A DNA stretch of 64,000 nucleotides, taken from Trema orientale. Its lineage: Eukaryota > Streptophyta > Magnoliopsida > Rosales > Cannabaceae. The stretch covers positions 297,136 through 361,135 of the forward strand of contig JXTC01000155.1 in assembly GCA_002914845.1 (NCBI GenBank), in the 5' to 3' direction. The stretch's first letter is position 1; each line of letters starts with the position of its first letter. Position numbers and translations under genes: made by a program. This document shows, one piece after another, positions 36,380-48,703 of the stretch. Below the pieces are notes generated by a model, which saw only the letters and a program-made list of their open reading frames with translations, did not search any database and was not told where the DNA came from.

Positions 36380-37074
36380 TAGTGTCAGATGAAATTCTTG
36401 ATCTACTTGAGCTAACAGACTTCAAAATCTATGTTGAGTGCATTAAGGAGAAACAGACATACATACAGATATTAGGTGCAAATACGAGTTTCGGTGTCCC
36501 ATAATTGATACAAACTGATATTTGTGGACCATTTCCTTTGGCTTTTTGAAATGGCCAATAGTATTTTATTACGTTCATAGACAATTACTTTTACTATGGG
36601 TACCTATATTTGATTCATGAGAAGTCACAATCTATGAATATATTTACGTCTTTCAAAGCTGAAGTTGAAAATCAACTAGATCAGAAAATTAAGGTTATCA
36701 AGTCTGATCGTAGTGATGACTACTACGGTATATATGATGGATCAAGTGAACAACGTCATTCATAAAGGAATGTAGAATTGTCGCACAATACACGATGCTG
36801 AGGAAACCTAGCATGAATAGTATTACTGAGAGACAAAATAAGTCACTTAAGGACAAAGTGAGAAGTAAGATTAGTCATTTTTCTTTACCTAAATCATTCT
36901 AGAGAGAAGCACTCAAGACTGCAGTTTACATACTGAACATAATTCCAAGTAAAGTAGTAGCAAAAACCCCATATGAGTTATGGATAGGCAAGAAGCTTAA
37001 CGTTAGGATATTGTCTAGAGGTTTGATTGTGGAAGGTCTAAAGCATATTGTCTAGAGGTTTGATTGTGGAAGGT
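36380..37074 (+). mobile_element. Ty1/copia integrase-region remnant
   Basis: Translation shows scattered copia integrase blocks, for example TDICGPFPLAF, AEVENQLDQKIKVIKSD and KTPYELWIGKK. It is an old fragment broken in several places. A 36-base tandem duplication around TCTAGAGGTTTGATTGTGG lies at its right end, shortly before the insertion site of the next copia element. Confidence 0.6.
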
Positions 37075-37274
37075 AATTAATCTTTGTGTTCTAGTGTTCG
37101 TGTGTTCGTGATCGTACTCTATTATTATTTGGTATGATCATAAGCTTGCTTTCCTTGACCACAATAGTTATGGATCTATGTATTTTTTTCGGTTCTCAAC
37201 AAAACTATTTTGATAATTTAACATGATTAGTCTTATGATTATATTAGGTTACTTTAATTTTTAATCCACGAATT

Positions 37275-38284
37275 TGTTGGAAAAATGACCATTTTGAGAT
37301 ATGAAAATGCCTAAAATGGAGCTTGGGTGAATGAGAAATTAAAACACAAAGTGAAAAGATTCTAGAATTGAATTTGTAACATACTGGAGTTACAAAATTT
37401 ATTTTAAACCATTATTTAGCCTCATAAAGCTGAGGTAATAGCTAAAAATATTTTGACAGTTATGTTATAACAGCCAAACATTTTTCCGACCATATTAATA
37501 GGCTGTTGTTGTTATGTTGTAACAGCTGAACATTTTTCAGCCATATTAATGAGCTGTTGCAGTTATGTTGTAACAATCAAATGTTTTTCAGCCATCATCA
37601 ATATGGGCTGTTACTGTTACGTTGTAACAGACAAACATTTTTCAGCCATATTAATGGGCTGTTACGTTGTAACAGAAAAATTTTTTCAGCCATATTAATG
37701 GGATGTTAATGGCTTGGTTCCCCTATGAACACTATAAAAGAAGAATTTCTCCTTCACTTTTACATATACCAAAATATTTCTTAGCTTATTCCTCTCCTCT
37801 ATATTCTCTCTGTGGCAGTTAAGAAATAGTTAGTTAGTAGTTAGAAAGTTTGAGTTCTTTCTTTTCGGTGTGGTCGAGCTCTTTTAAGTTATGGTGATAG
37901 AGTTTGGGCATTGTTCAGTTTTTTGTGAGTAGCAAGTTGGTGCGACGTTACTATTAGTGAACCATTGTATCCTGGTAAACAGACGCTGTTGACATTCCTC
38001 TAAGCACCCCGGTGAGGAGACGTAACTGTTTTAAGGAAATTGTGTGAAACACAAGACTCAGTTTGGTTTCCTTAAACTCCTTTGTTATTTTGGTCATTAT
38101 AATCATGATTATTATTATAGTTAATTAATTGTGATTTATTTTATTATGTTATTTGATTTATTTTTATGATAATTGTTACTATCCAAGTTGTAGTTGAATA
38201 ATTTATTACATCATATGTTATAACAGATTATTGCAATATTTTTATTTCTAAATATATTATTACTTGCGATAATTTTTCCTAACA
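37275..38284 (+). repeat. 5' LTR of the old copia element
   Basis: About 1010 bp. It contains an internal array of CAGCCATATTAATGGGCTGT units with TGTAACAG between them, also present in the partner LTR. Confidence 0.92.
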
Positions 38285-38554
38285 ATTTTAAAACAGTTAT
38301 ATGTCTTTTATATGTTATTGCTTTATAATATATCTGGATTTATATATTGTGATTGGAGATATTTCTTTAATAAATTATGATAATTGAACAATTACAATTT
38401 AGACAAGTTATGTCTAGGATGCTGGATTTTAAGTGAGACTGTTTGTGACCTCTCCGTGGTCTTTCCTGGGAGTTTGTCTATTGAGTAATATTTAATTATT
38501 GGCATTTATTTCTGGAAAATGAAATCTCATTGGATTTGCTATTCTTGTTAGAAA

Positions 38555-41500
38555 TGGCAACTGAATCAAACAATACTGTTGTGGCCCAAGGGCCCACTCT
38601 TGCTATGGCCTATGTGCCTGCTCCTGTTGTGGCTCAAATGTCAACCCCTGTTATGACCTGTGGTACCAGCAGTGCACCACGGAGAGAAGCCTGAGAAGTT
38701 CAATGGGTTGTACTTCAAAATATGGCAACAGAAGATGATTCTATCTAAACCTTGCGAGGTTCTTGACTGAGGAGGCTCCAAAAGCCAACGATAATGAGCA
38801 AGACTTCCAAGTCATCGCTGCAGTTGATGCTTGGAAACAGTCTGACTACCTGTGCTATAGCTATGTAATGAACGGTTTGACCGATTCTTTATATAGCATA
38901 TATCGTAATAAGAAGACGACAAAGTAATTATGGAAGTCACTAGACCATAAATATAAGATTGAGAATGCTGGGTCTATGAAATTTGTAGTGGGACGCTTCC
39001 GAGACTTTAAAATGGTCGACTCTAAAATAGTAATCAGTCAAGTTCAAGAGTTTCAATTGATTCTCCATGAGATTCATGCTGAGGGGATGGTCATATGTGA
39101 ACCCTTCCAAGTAGCTACTGTCATTGAAAAGCTTCCTCCTGCACGGAAGGATTTCAAGAGCTATCTCAGACACAAGCGAAAAGCAATGAACCTTGAAGAG
39201 CTTTTTATTAGACTTCGCATTGAAGAAGATAACAGACGTGCTGAAAAGTCAGGAGCAGCGTCCACTACGTCTGTGGCTAAGGCAAATATTGTAGAACATT
39301 CTCAAGGCTCTAAAGCCAAGAAGAATAAGTAGAAAAAGGAAAGCCCGAAGTTAGGGCCTAAAGGTAGAGTAGGCAAGAAGCAGAAATTCCAAGGAAAGTG
39401 CTTCAACTGTAACAAGATGGATCACATAGCTTCAGACTGTCGACTTCTAAAGAAGAAGAAGAATGAAGCCAACATAGTGGATAAAATTATACAAGAGGTT
39501 TCTGACATAGACCTCTGTGCAGTAGTTTCTGAAGTGAACCTAGTTGGATCTAATCCCAAAGAATGGTGGCTTGACATTGGTGCCACTCGGCACGTATGCT
39601 TTGACAAAAGTTTGTTCACTTCCTTCAAACTACTTGAAAACGGGGAGAAGTTATTTATGGGAAACTCTGTAATATCCATTATCGAAGGCCACGACAAGGT
39701 GGTCTTAAAGATAACCTCTAGGAAGGAGTTGACTCTGAACGATGTACTATATGTACCAGAGATCCACAAGAACTTACTGTCCGGTTTATTGCTGAGTAAA
39801 CATGGATTCCGCATGGTGTTCGAGTCAGATAAAGTAGTTTTATCTAAGAGCGGATTGTATGTGGGGAAGAGCTATGTATGTGACGAGCTTTTTAAACTGA
39901 ATTTTAAGCTAAATAATAATAAAGCTAGATCTTCTGCTTATTTACTTGAGTCTTCTAATGTATGGCATGGTAGACTATGACACATTAATTATGATACTTT
40001 GCGTAGATTAATTAACTTAAACCACATACCCGCTTTTAATATTGATTCAAAACACAAGTGTGAAACTTGTGTTGAGGCAAAACTGACTAGATCATCATTT
40101 CAAAGTTTTAAGAGGAATACTGGACCTCTTATTGATTCACAGTGATACATGTAATTTGAAATTTGTACAAACAAGAGGAGGTAATAAGTATTTTATTATT
40201 TTTATCGATGATAGCATAAAATACTATTATGTGTATTTGCTAAAATCTAAGGACGAAGTCATAGAGAAGTTTATTCTCTATAAGAATGAGGTTGAGAATC
40301 AACTCAATAAGAAAATTAAGGTACTAAGAAGTGATCGAGGTGGAGAGTATGATTCACCTTTTGAGAAAATTTGTGCACAGTATGGAATCATATACAAAAC
40401 CTCAGCACCTTACTCGCCTCAGTTAAATAAAGTTGCTGAGCGAAAGAATTGTACCTTGAAAGAAATGATGAATGCAATGTTAATAAGTTCTGGGTTACCC
40501 CAGAATATGTGGGGAGAATCTTTTTGACAGCTAATTATCTTTTGAATAAGGTGTCCAAAAAGAAAATAGAAAAGACTCTGTATGAGTTGTGGAAAAGAAG
40601 AAAACCATCCTACAACTATTTACGAATATGGGGATGTCTTGCCAAAGTAGCCGTACCAACACCTAAGAAGGTAAAAATTGGTCCGAAAACCGTTGATTGC
40701 ATTTTTATTGGCTATGCACAAAATGTGCTTATCGGTTTCTTGTGTATGAGCCAAAATTCTCAGATATACATAAGAACACGATAATGGAGTCAAGGAATAC
40801 ATTGTTCTTTGAACATGTATTTATTTATAAATCTAAAGAAGAAGCAAGTTTGTCGAAACGAATACATGAGACTATTACTGAGAATAGTCAAGACTAAGAT
40901 AAAAATGAAGAAACCGAGGTTGAACCTCGACGGAGCAAGAGAGCAAGGATAGGAAAATCTTTTAGTCCAGATTTTCTGATATACTTACTAGAAAGTGAGT
41001 CTTGAATGTATACTGAGGCCATAAGCTCTACTGAAGCACCTTTGTGGAAAAAGGCTATTAAGAGCAAAATTAATTGTATCTTACAAAATCATACTTGGGA
41101 ACTAGTAGACCTTCTTTCTGGATGTAAACTACTAGGTTCAAAGTGGATTTCGAAAAGGAAAACGAAAGCTAATGGATCGATTGATAAGTACAAGGCAAGA
41201 CTTGTAATTAAAGGCTACAGATAGAAATAAGGTCTGGACTACTTTGACATTTATTCTTCTGTGACGAGAATAAATTCCATTAGGATGGTATTAGCGATTG
41301 CCGCTCTGCAGAATCTCAAAATATACTAAATGGATGTAAAAATAGTCTTTCTAAATGGAGATCTAGAGGAAGCGATTTACATGGAACAACCTGAAGGTTT
41401 TTCTGTACTAGGGCAGGAAAAGAAAGTCTGTAAGTTAGTGAAATCCTTGTATGGATTAAAACAAGCCCTAAAATAATGGCATGAAAAATTTGATAGTGTT

Positions 41501-42545
41501 ATGAAAGCTAATATTTTTAAAATCAATGAATGTGACAAATGTGTATATGTCAAAGATACTGAAAATGGTTATATCATTTTGTGTCTTTACGTTGATGAAA
41601 TGCTCATTGTTAATAGTGATGATAAAATGATCAAATCAATCAAAAATATGTTGAATTCAAGATTTGACATAAAAGACATGCGTTTAGTCGATGTTATTTT
41701 GGGAATGAAAATCTCAAGAATTTCCGATGGGCTTGTTCTAAGTCAGTCACATTATGTGGACAATATTCTTGAAAAATTCGATAAAAATAATTCTGGAATT
41801 GTCAAAATACCAATAGATTTAAGTTTACGTTTATCCAAGAATAAATGAGAGAGTGTTTCTCAAGTAGAATACTCTAGAGTGAAAGGCAGTCTAATGTACT
41901 TGATGAGCTGTACAAGACCAGATATCACCTATGCAGTTAATAAATTAAGTAGATACATACGTAATCCAGGAGCTGAACATTGGCAAGGGATTATTAGAGT
42001 ATTGAAATACATACAGTTTACACATAGTTATAGGCTGCACTATACAAGATATCTATCTGTACTTAAAGGTTACAGTGATGCAAATTAGATATCTGATATT
42101 AAAGATTCAAAGTCTACTAGTGGTTATCTGTTCACACTAGGAGGTGCAGCAGTGTCATAAAAATCCTCGAAACAAACTGTTATTGCCAGATCCACTATGG
42201 AATCTGAATTTATTGCACTGGATAAATATAGAGAAGAAGCAGAATGGCTCCGCCACTTCTTAGAGGATATTCCAAGATGGCCAAAGCCAGTGCTTGCAAT
42301 TTGTATACATTGTGATAGTCAATCTGCAATTGGAAGAGCACAGAGCAATATATATAATGATAAATCTAGACATATTGGTCTTAGACACAATACCATTAGA
42401 TAACTACTCTCAACTGGGGTTATCTCTATGGACTATGTAAAATTAAAAGATAGCATTGCGGATCCGCTAACCAAAGGGTTGAATAAAGAGTTAGTTGAAA
42501 AGTCATCGAGGGGAATGGATTTAAAGCCCATGAAAGAATAGGTCA
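38555..42545 (+). pseudogene. Copia gag-pol fossil
   Basis: Recognisable blocks, in order: gag from about 38555; a CCHC zinc knuckle (CFNCNKMDHIASDC) near 39400; protease WWLDIGATRHVC near 39565; integrase with VLRSDRGGEYDSP near 40330; reverse transcriptase with LYVDEMLIVNSDD near 41590; and RNase H near 42060-42400. It is a dead copy. Confidence 0.9.
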
Positions 42546-43120
42546 ATATAGTGGATACCCAACCTAGTTGATTGGAGATCCCAAGATCTAGGTTCAAAAG
42601 GGACAACTAAATTATAAAGACTGTGTTAGATTACTGTGGGGATTTTTTCCGTATCCATTCCTATGATGAAACAGTGACGTCCGTAAAATGAAAGGTTAAG
42701 CTATACTTTTAATAATTCTTATGCGTCGGAAATAAAGTTTCGAGCAGAGTAATACAGGTTACTCTTAATTAAGAGATCACATATGTGAGAGAGAAGTAGG
42801 GCCGTTTCTAAGGGAATTATTAGGGCGCAATTCTTATTAAACTCTTGCAGAACCAGGCGTATATTCATGGCCAAAACAAACATAACAGTAAGAACTGAGA
42901 TAGTATTAGGAAGATTCCTGTGTGAGATACGTTATCATTTACACAAATAACAAAACAGTTCAAGGACATTGCGCCTACTATTTAATTAGTAAAGTAAACA
43001 TATTTTCATAAGGGAAAGTTCAAAGGGTAAAACCTACCTATCCTATGCAGGTTTCGACTGTCGAATTCTATCACCATGTCGGTCAAGTATTTGGTCGTCA
43101 ATTTCATTCATGTGAGGAAT

Positions 43121-44145
43121 TGTTGAAAAAATGGCCATTTTGAGGTATGAAAATGCCTTAAATGGAGCTTGGGTGAATGAGAAATTGAAACCCAAAGTGA
43201 GAAGGTTATAGAATTGAATTTATAACATACTGGAATTATAAAATTTATTTTAGACTATTATTTAGCTTCATAAAGCTGAGGTAACAGCCAAAAATATTTT
43301 GGCAGTTATGCTGTAAAAGCCAAATGGAATAAAGCCAAATGTTTTTCCAGCTATATTAATGGGCTGTTGCTGTTATGTTATAACAGCTGAATATTTTTCA
43401 GCCATATTAATGAGCTGTTGCAGTTATGTTGTAACAGTCAAACGTTTTTCAACCATCATTAATATGGGCTGTTACTATTACGTTGTAACATACAAACGTT
43501 TTTCAGCCATATTAATGGGCTGTTATGTTGTAACATAAAAACGTTTTCAGCCATATTAATGGGATATTAATGGCTTGGTTCCCCCACGAATACTATAAAA
43601 GGAGACTTTCTCCTTCACTTTTACACAAACCGAAATATTTCTTAGCTTATTCCTCTCTTTCATATTTTCTGTGTGGCGGTTAAGAAATAGTTAGTTAGTA
43701 GTTAGAAAGTTTAAGTTCTTTCTTTTCGGTGTAGTCGAGCTCTTTTGAGTTCTGGTGATAGAGTTTGGGTATTGCTCAGTTTGTTGTGAGTAGCAAGTTA
43801 GTGCGACATTGCTATTCGTGAACCATTTTATCCTGGGAAACAGACGCTGTTGACATTCCTCTAAGCACCCCGGTGATGATGCGTAATTATTTTAAGGAAA
43901 TTGTATAAAATATAAGACTAGGTTTGGTTTCCTTAAACTCCTTTGTTATTTTAGTCATTACAATCATGATTATTATTATTTTTAATTAATTGTAATTTAT
44001 TTTATTATGTTATTTGATTTATTTTTATGATAATTATTACTATCCAAGTTGTAGTTAAATAATTTATTACATCATATGTTATAACAGATTATTGTTATAT
44101 TTTTATTTTTAGATATATTATTACTTGCAATATTTTTTTCTAACA
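43121..44145 (+). repeat. 3' LTR of the old copia element
   Basis: About 1025 bp, and the diverged partner of 37275-38284. Confidence 0.92.
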
Positions 44146-44150
44146 GAATT

Positions 44151-45118
44151 ATCATCAAATTATGGCCAAAAAAAAAAGAGGGGTAAGGTTAGTTTAAGGC
44201 TTTGTTTGAAAACTAAATTGTGCTGAGGAAATAAATTGCGAGCAAGAAAAATAACGGAAAACATACCCCTAAAACTTCATAGAGCCTTTTTTTTTTTTTT
44301 TAATAAGTTTTATCTTTCAATTAAAATGTGAATATTCTAAACACTCTAAAGCTAGTTAAATTTAGTTCTTACCTTTTTAAAATAAAGTTGCGCTCATTTT
44401 TTAACTTTAGGATCCATTCGGAAAAAAAATAAAATCGCCTGATAAAAAATTCCTTTCCTCCCTAAAAGCTGAGCTCCAAACCTAACCCTTAGTGGAATTA
44501 ATGACCTGAATGTACACTTTTAGAAATACACATTGAGAACACAGTTGAATATACGTTTCTTGTGGGCCTCTGTTTCAACTGTTTGTTTTTTTTTGAATAG
44601 TGTAAGCCACCAAAGGAGCTGTGGATCACTGTTCAAGTGTTCCACCTTATTTTTCTTTTCCCGAATTTGTTAGGAGTTTCTTTTTCTTTTATTTTTTTTT
44701 TTCATTACATTTTCAAGAAAAGTGTATAAACTGTTTTATATCAGCAAAGACAAAAGAGAATTATAAGATACAACACAAGGCCTAACTTTGACTTATAAAT
44801 TATTCTTTTTTTAAAAAAATGTCTATTCTACAATTTTTATTTTTATTTTTAAAAAATTATGTTATAAGCCAATCGACTTTTGTCTCGACTGTGAACTATG
44901 TGCTTGACTTTTTAGGTAGTCTCTGGCTTGGTGATTTCATATACTAATTTGTAAATGTTTTTCCTTTTCCATTTTTGTTGATAACCCACCATGACTTACT
45001 TATTTTCCCTTTATTTGAACACCTCTATTGATGACCAACTGATCTAGTTCATATCTTTCTGCGTCTTTTCAAAAAGTGGAAGAAGAGAATAGCAAGAGGA
45101 TCTGGAAAGGAAAGAACG
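44151..45118. other. Intergenic DNA and BURP-B promoter region
   Basis: Nearly 1 kb between the old copia element and BURP-B. It contains poly-T and poly-A runs and no recognised gene. No convincing TATA box was picked out. Confidence 0.4.
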
Positions 45119-46150
45119 ATGAGTTTTGGAGTTACTTCTAGGAGTCTCTTACTTCATATTCTAATTGTCCTGGTAAAACTGCAAACTTTGTTCATTCTTT
45201 TAAGTAATTTCGCAAAACTCACAGAAGGATTTATTGTAGAAGCAGGACATGATTCTAAGTATTGATAACAATAGAAACTTATGCATAACCTTTTTGTTCT
45301 TTCAAAGTTTTATCCGGATTTATGCCCTTTCATGATTTTGCAGCTTGCTAATAACGGTAGCGAATCTAGGAAGATGAGTCAAGAAAACTGGGAAGGTATT
45401 GGAAGCAGTCTTCAACTCCCAAGTAGTAATGGTGTGATCAAGGATGATGTGGATCAAAATGACCACTCCTCGATGATTTTCTTCACTGTAAAAGACCTGA
45501 AAGTTGGGGAAAAATTGCCTATTTACTTTCCCAGAAAAGACCCCTCAAGCTCTCCGCACTTACTGCCAAGAGATGAAGCCGCTTCAATCCCTTTTTCACT
45601 GAAAGAACTCCCTCAACTTCTCAACTTGTTCTCTTTCTCTCAGGACTCTCCCCAAGCCAAAGCCATGCAGTATACACTGAGGACATGTGAGTTAGAGCCC
45701 ATCAAAGGAGAGACCAAGTTCTGTGCTACTTCCTTGGATTCCATGCTCGATTTCACGAGCGGTGTGTTCGGGTTGGAGAGAGATTTTAGCGTTGTGACGA
45801 CTACCTTCTTGACCAATTCGAGTACCTCTTTCCAAAACTATACCATCCTAGAGGTTCCTAAAGAGATCTTAACTTCAAAGATGGTTGCGTGCCATACCAT
45901 GCCTTACCCCTATGCAATCTTCTATTGCCATTACCACGAGAGTGAGAACAAGGTGTACAAGATCTTATTAGGTGGTGAAAATGGAGACAAGGTTGAGGCT
46001 GTTGCTGTTTGTCACATGGATACTTCCCATTGGAGCCGTGATCATGTATCGTTCCACTTGCTTAGGATCGAGCCCGGGACTTTGCCTGTGTGCCATTTCT
46101 TCCCGGCTGATCATCTTGTATGGTTTCAACCACCTAGGTTGATCCAGTAA
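45119..46150 (+). CDS. Secreted BURP-domain protein B (candidate peptide cyclase)
   Basis: Exon 1 is 45119-45172 (18 codons, MSFGVTSRSLLLHILIVL, signal peptide) with donor GTAAAA. Exon 2 is 45344-46150 after acceptor TTTTGCAG. The product is 286 residues. The variable region (19-62) is short and has no peptide repeats. The BURP domain begins at MIFFTVKDL (about 62). The CH motifs are at residues 201, 213, 241 and 268 with spacing X10-X26-X25, identical to BURP-A. Much of the domain is word-for-word the same as BURP-A (for example CHTMPYPYA and NKVYKILLGGE), so the two arose by duplication. Precursor-2 lies only 2.6 kb downstream on the opposite strand. I infer the same function as for BURP-A; biochemical activity cannot be read from sequence. 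Confidence 0.94.
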
Positions 46151-46305
46151 CATATCGCTGGATAACACTCTGTTATGTAGCAGTAGTACCTTGTGTGTAT
46201 GCCTAATGTAATGCAAATGTATTAATGTGAGGCAGAGTTAATAATGTAAAAGTTCTATTCTGTAGTTCCTACTAAGTGTAGAAAGAATCACCAGTGTTTC
46301 CATCT

Positions 46306-46311
46306 AATAAA
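46306..46311 (+). terminator. Polyadenylation signal of BURP-B
   Basis: AATAAA lies about 155 bases after the stop codon. Confidence 0.45.
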
Positions 46312-46390
46312 TCTCGTATTTAGTATGTCAAGAATCATCTTCATAAGCTGTTGAACTCTACTGATTTCTCTCTTTGCAAGCATATCCTTA

Positions 46391-46805
46391 GGCTATGTTT
46401 GGTAGAGATGAAAGAAAATAGGAGAGAAGGAAAAATTAGGAGAGAAAGAAAATATATAGAATAAAAATGAAAATATCTTTCTTCTATAGTTGTTTGGTAC
46501 GAAAAGAGAAAAGAAAACTAATTTGTTTAAAAATGACTATTTTACACTCAATATAATAATTTTAAAAATTAATATGCAAAGTTAATTTAATAAATTTAAT
46601 TTTGTGATTGACTAAAATATTTTTCCTTTCATTTTTCTCTCCAATTTGGAGTGCAAAATTTTTATACGCTTCACCTCACTTTTTTTCCTCTCTTTTTCTC
46701 TTCCATTTATCTTTCTCTCTCTTTTTACTCCTACCAGACAGCCAATTTTTTCCTTTTCCCTCCTATCATTTCCTTTCTCCCTTTTCTCTCCTACCAAACA
46801 TAGCC
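46391..46805. mobile_element. Tourist-like MITE (PIF/Harbinger type)
   Basis: Terminal inverted repeats GGCTATGTTTGGTA and TACCAAACATAGCC are flanked by TTA on both sides (46388-46390 and 46806-46808). The length is 415 bp. The interior is purine-rich at the left and pyrimidine-rich at the right, so the two halves are broadly complementary. Confidence 0.85.
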
Positions 46806-46808
46806 TTA

Positions 46809-48045
46809 AACCAAAGGAACATTTTCGTTAGGCCGTGGTTTAATTAAGAGGATTTCCCTATGCTTTCAAGAATCCAACAGTTTATGTTTGTGGTTTTGCA
46901 GTGTCCCAAGGACCTCCTTTGAACTAGACGTACCGATCAGGAACCAATAACGTACTGGTCATTTTTCCCCCCCTGTTCCTATTGGAACATGAGACAAAAA
47001 TTAAAAAAAAAATAAAAAATTAGTATTTTAATTTTTTTTTAATGGAAATTGGTGATATTTCTGTCTTGTTTATTGCATGTGCATTTGTGTCAGTGATAAT
47101 GCAATAGGTAGGTTGGACATCTAGGTACTAGAGCTTAAAACAAGTAGAGAAAGAAAGAGTTGACTTTGTCAGAGTGGGGAAAAAGGAAGATATAGCCTAT
47201 CGCCCACTAACATATCTTAGAATGTGAAAGCATTAATACAACTATGAACTTAACAAAAGAAGCAGCCAAATCTACTGCTTTCACTTGTTCTTATTTTATC
47301 TCATTATTCTCTCAAGAATAATATCTGGGAGAGTTGGAACAAAAAAGATGATGCTGGTGCCAGTCAAAGCGAAAGCTGCTCCCTATTGTTTATCCTTGTC
47401 ATGCCCTTCTCGAAGAGTTGACTTTAGCATTTGGAGTACCTCAGCAGGACAGCTAAACAAAGACTCGACTAAAATTTGGAATTTTTTTTCTATGATGCTT
47501 ATATATGTGTCCACACTTCTTAGCTCTTTTTTCTGCAGGATTTGGTTTGACAAAGAATTATTTTCATTTTGTTAAATCCTTAAGCTTCCCTTAATCAGGC
47601 TGAACCATAGGTTTAATGTTATAGACACATTTGATATATTGTATCAAAGAATAATATGAGGCTGAACTTAATAGCTTCATTTTGCATGGTTGACGGTGAT
47701 CATTGATTATACTTGTCCAAGGAGACCTGAGGCCTTCTGGCTCTGCCATGATTGAAGTTAGAAAATATTTGTGACAATAATAAAAAGTAGTAGGATAAGG
47801 GCCAAAATATGCTGCAAGATCACAATAACTAGAAGTAACTTTATATGTGATACATTCTTCAGATGTAGCATCTATCAAATGAAAATATTTCTTAATTTCT
47901 TAACAAAAACTTGATGTAGGTATGGATAATTTCCGTCCGAAATGACAAAACTAGCTTCGACATGAGGCGATTGAGAGTGCAGCATCGTTATGCATTGTTC
48001 GTTGACCAAGTGCAAATAAAACAACGGTTATTTATCTTAATTTTG
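46809..48045. other. Intergenic DNA, no supported gene
   Basis: Short open frames occur on both strands. The minus-strand frame at 47591-47878 contains a YYCH string but does not align with a BURP domain. No gene is called. Confidence 0.4.
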
Positions 48046-48153
48046 TCATTTTTGAAGCGCTTCCTGTTCTGTGTTCAGCTGCTGCTGCTTGGTGTCTGTT
48101 GCTATTGCTAAGACAAGAAGTAGATAAAATATAAATTTTTTGAATAATCTCAT
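48046..48153 (-). CDS. Possible small secreted peptide (35 aa), uncertain
   Basis: The frame encodes MRLFKKFIFYLLLVLAIA followed by a polar, Gln-rich tail (TDTKQQQ and onwards) before a stop. A basic N-terminus, a long hydrophobic core and a small-residue cleavage site make a good signal peptide. The mature part would be only about 17 residues. It may be a real micropeptide, the first exon of a lost gene, or chance. No splice donor was found inside it. It sits between BURP-B and precursor-2. Confidence 0.25.
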   Translation of the reverse strand: MRLFKKFIFYLLLVLAIATDTKQQQLNTEQEALQK

Positions 48154-48475
48154 GGCTCTTACTCAGTTCATATGAATTTAACTTGATCTCAAACTCTGAT
48201 CAAAAGAAGCAGCTGCAAGCAAAAGTCTCTACTCTTGGTAATTGGATACATTTTTCAAAGTTATAACACAGAAAAAAAAATGCAATGATTTTCTGTTGTT
48301 CTATATAGGTTCAAAACATGGATTAATTATACAATATTAAGGAATTTCCAAGATACAACCCGCATATTATCGCCAATATAATATAGCAAATTAACTTCCC
48401 TACTGATTAAAAAACATCATTCAGCTACAACTGCCTTAGCATTAACTGAGATGGAAGAATAAATTAAGGAGAGAT

Positions 48476-48477
<2 letters not shown>

Positions 48478-48525
<48 letters not shown>
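48478..48525 (+). repeat. (GA)n microsatellite
   Basis: A pure GA run of nearly 50 bases, just downstream of the 3' end of precursor-2. Confidence 0.9.
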
Positions 48526-48528
<3 letters not shown>

Positions 48529-48703
48529 AAAAGAAAATAAACCCCCCCGAACTCCAAGCACAATCTACTAGTACTGCTAAATATATACTAAATATTGTAC
48601 AAAACATGATCAGTCCTCTGCTTCAAACTCTGTCTAATAGTAATAGAGAAATCATCTGTATATATAGATATATCAGCTACATACATATATATGATCCTGG
48701 CTT

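Larger units (their letters stand above)
37275..44145 (+). mobile_element. Ty1/copia LTR retrotransposon, old and broken
   Basis: Two LTRs of about 1.0 kb (37275-38284 and 43121-44145) begin TGTTG and end TAACA. A GAATT target duplication flanks the element at 37270-37274 and 44146-44150. Between them lie gag, protease, integrase, reverse transcriptase and RNase H blocks in copia order. The LTRs differ at roughly one site in ten over the first 200 bases by eye, so the insertion is much older than the one at 7-12 kb. The coding part is broken at roughly ten places. The element ends 973 bases upstream of the BURP-B start codon. Confidence 0.93.

Noticed and set aside
44200-44485. A MITE suggested by AAGGCTTTGTTTGAAAAC and a loosely complementary right end
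   Set aside because: The inverted match is poor and no target duplication was found.
46608-46847. Frames rich in Phe/Ser/Leu or Lys/Arg/Glu at 46.6-46.8 kb
   Set aside because: They lie in the pyrimidine-rich half of a Tourist-like MITE and are low-complexity translations.
47591-47878. Minus-strand frame containing GPYPTTFYYCHKYF, reminiscent of the BURP CH motif
   Set aside because: Only one CH is present, the spacing to the other Cys/His does not fit CH-X10-CH-X26-CH-X25-CH, and no flanking BURP sequence is found. Treated as chance.
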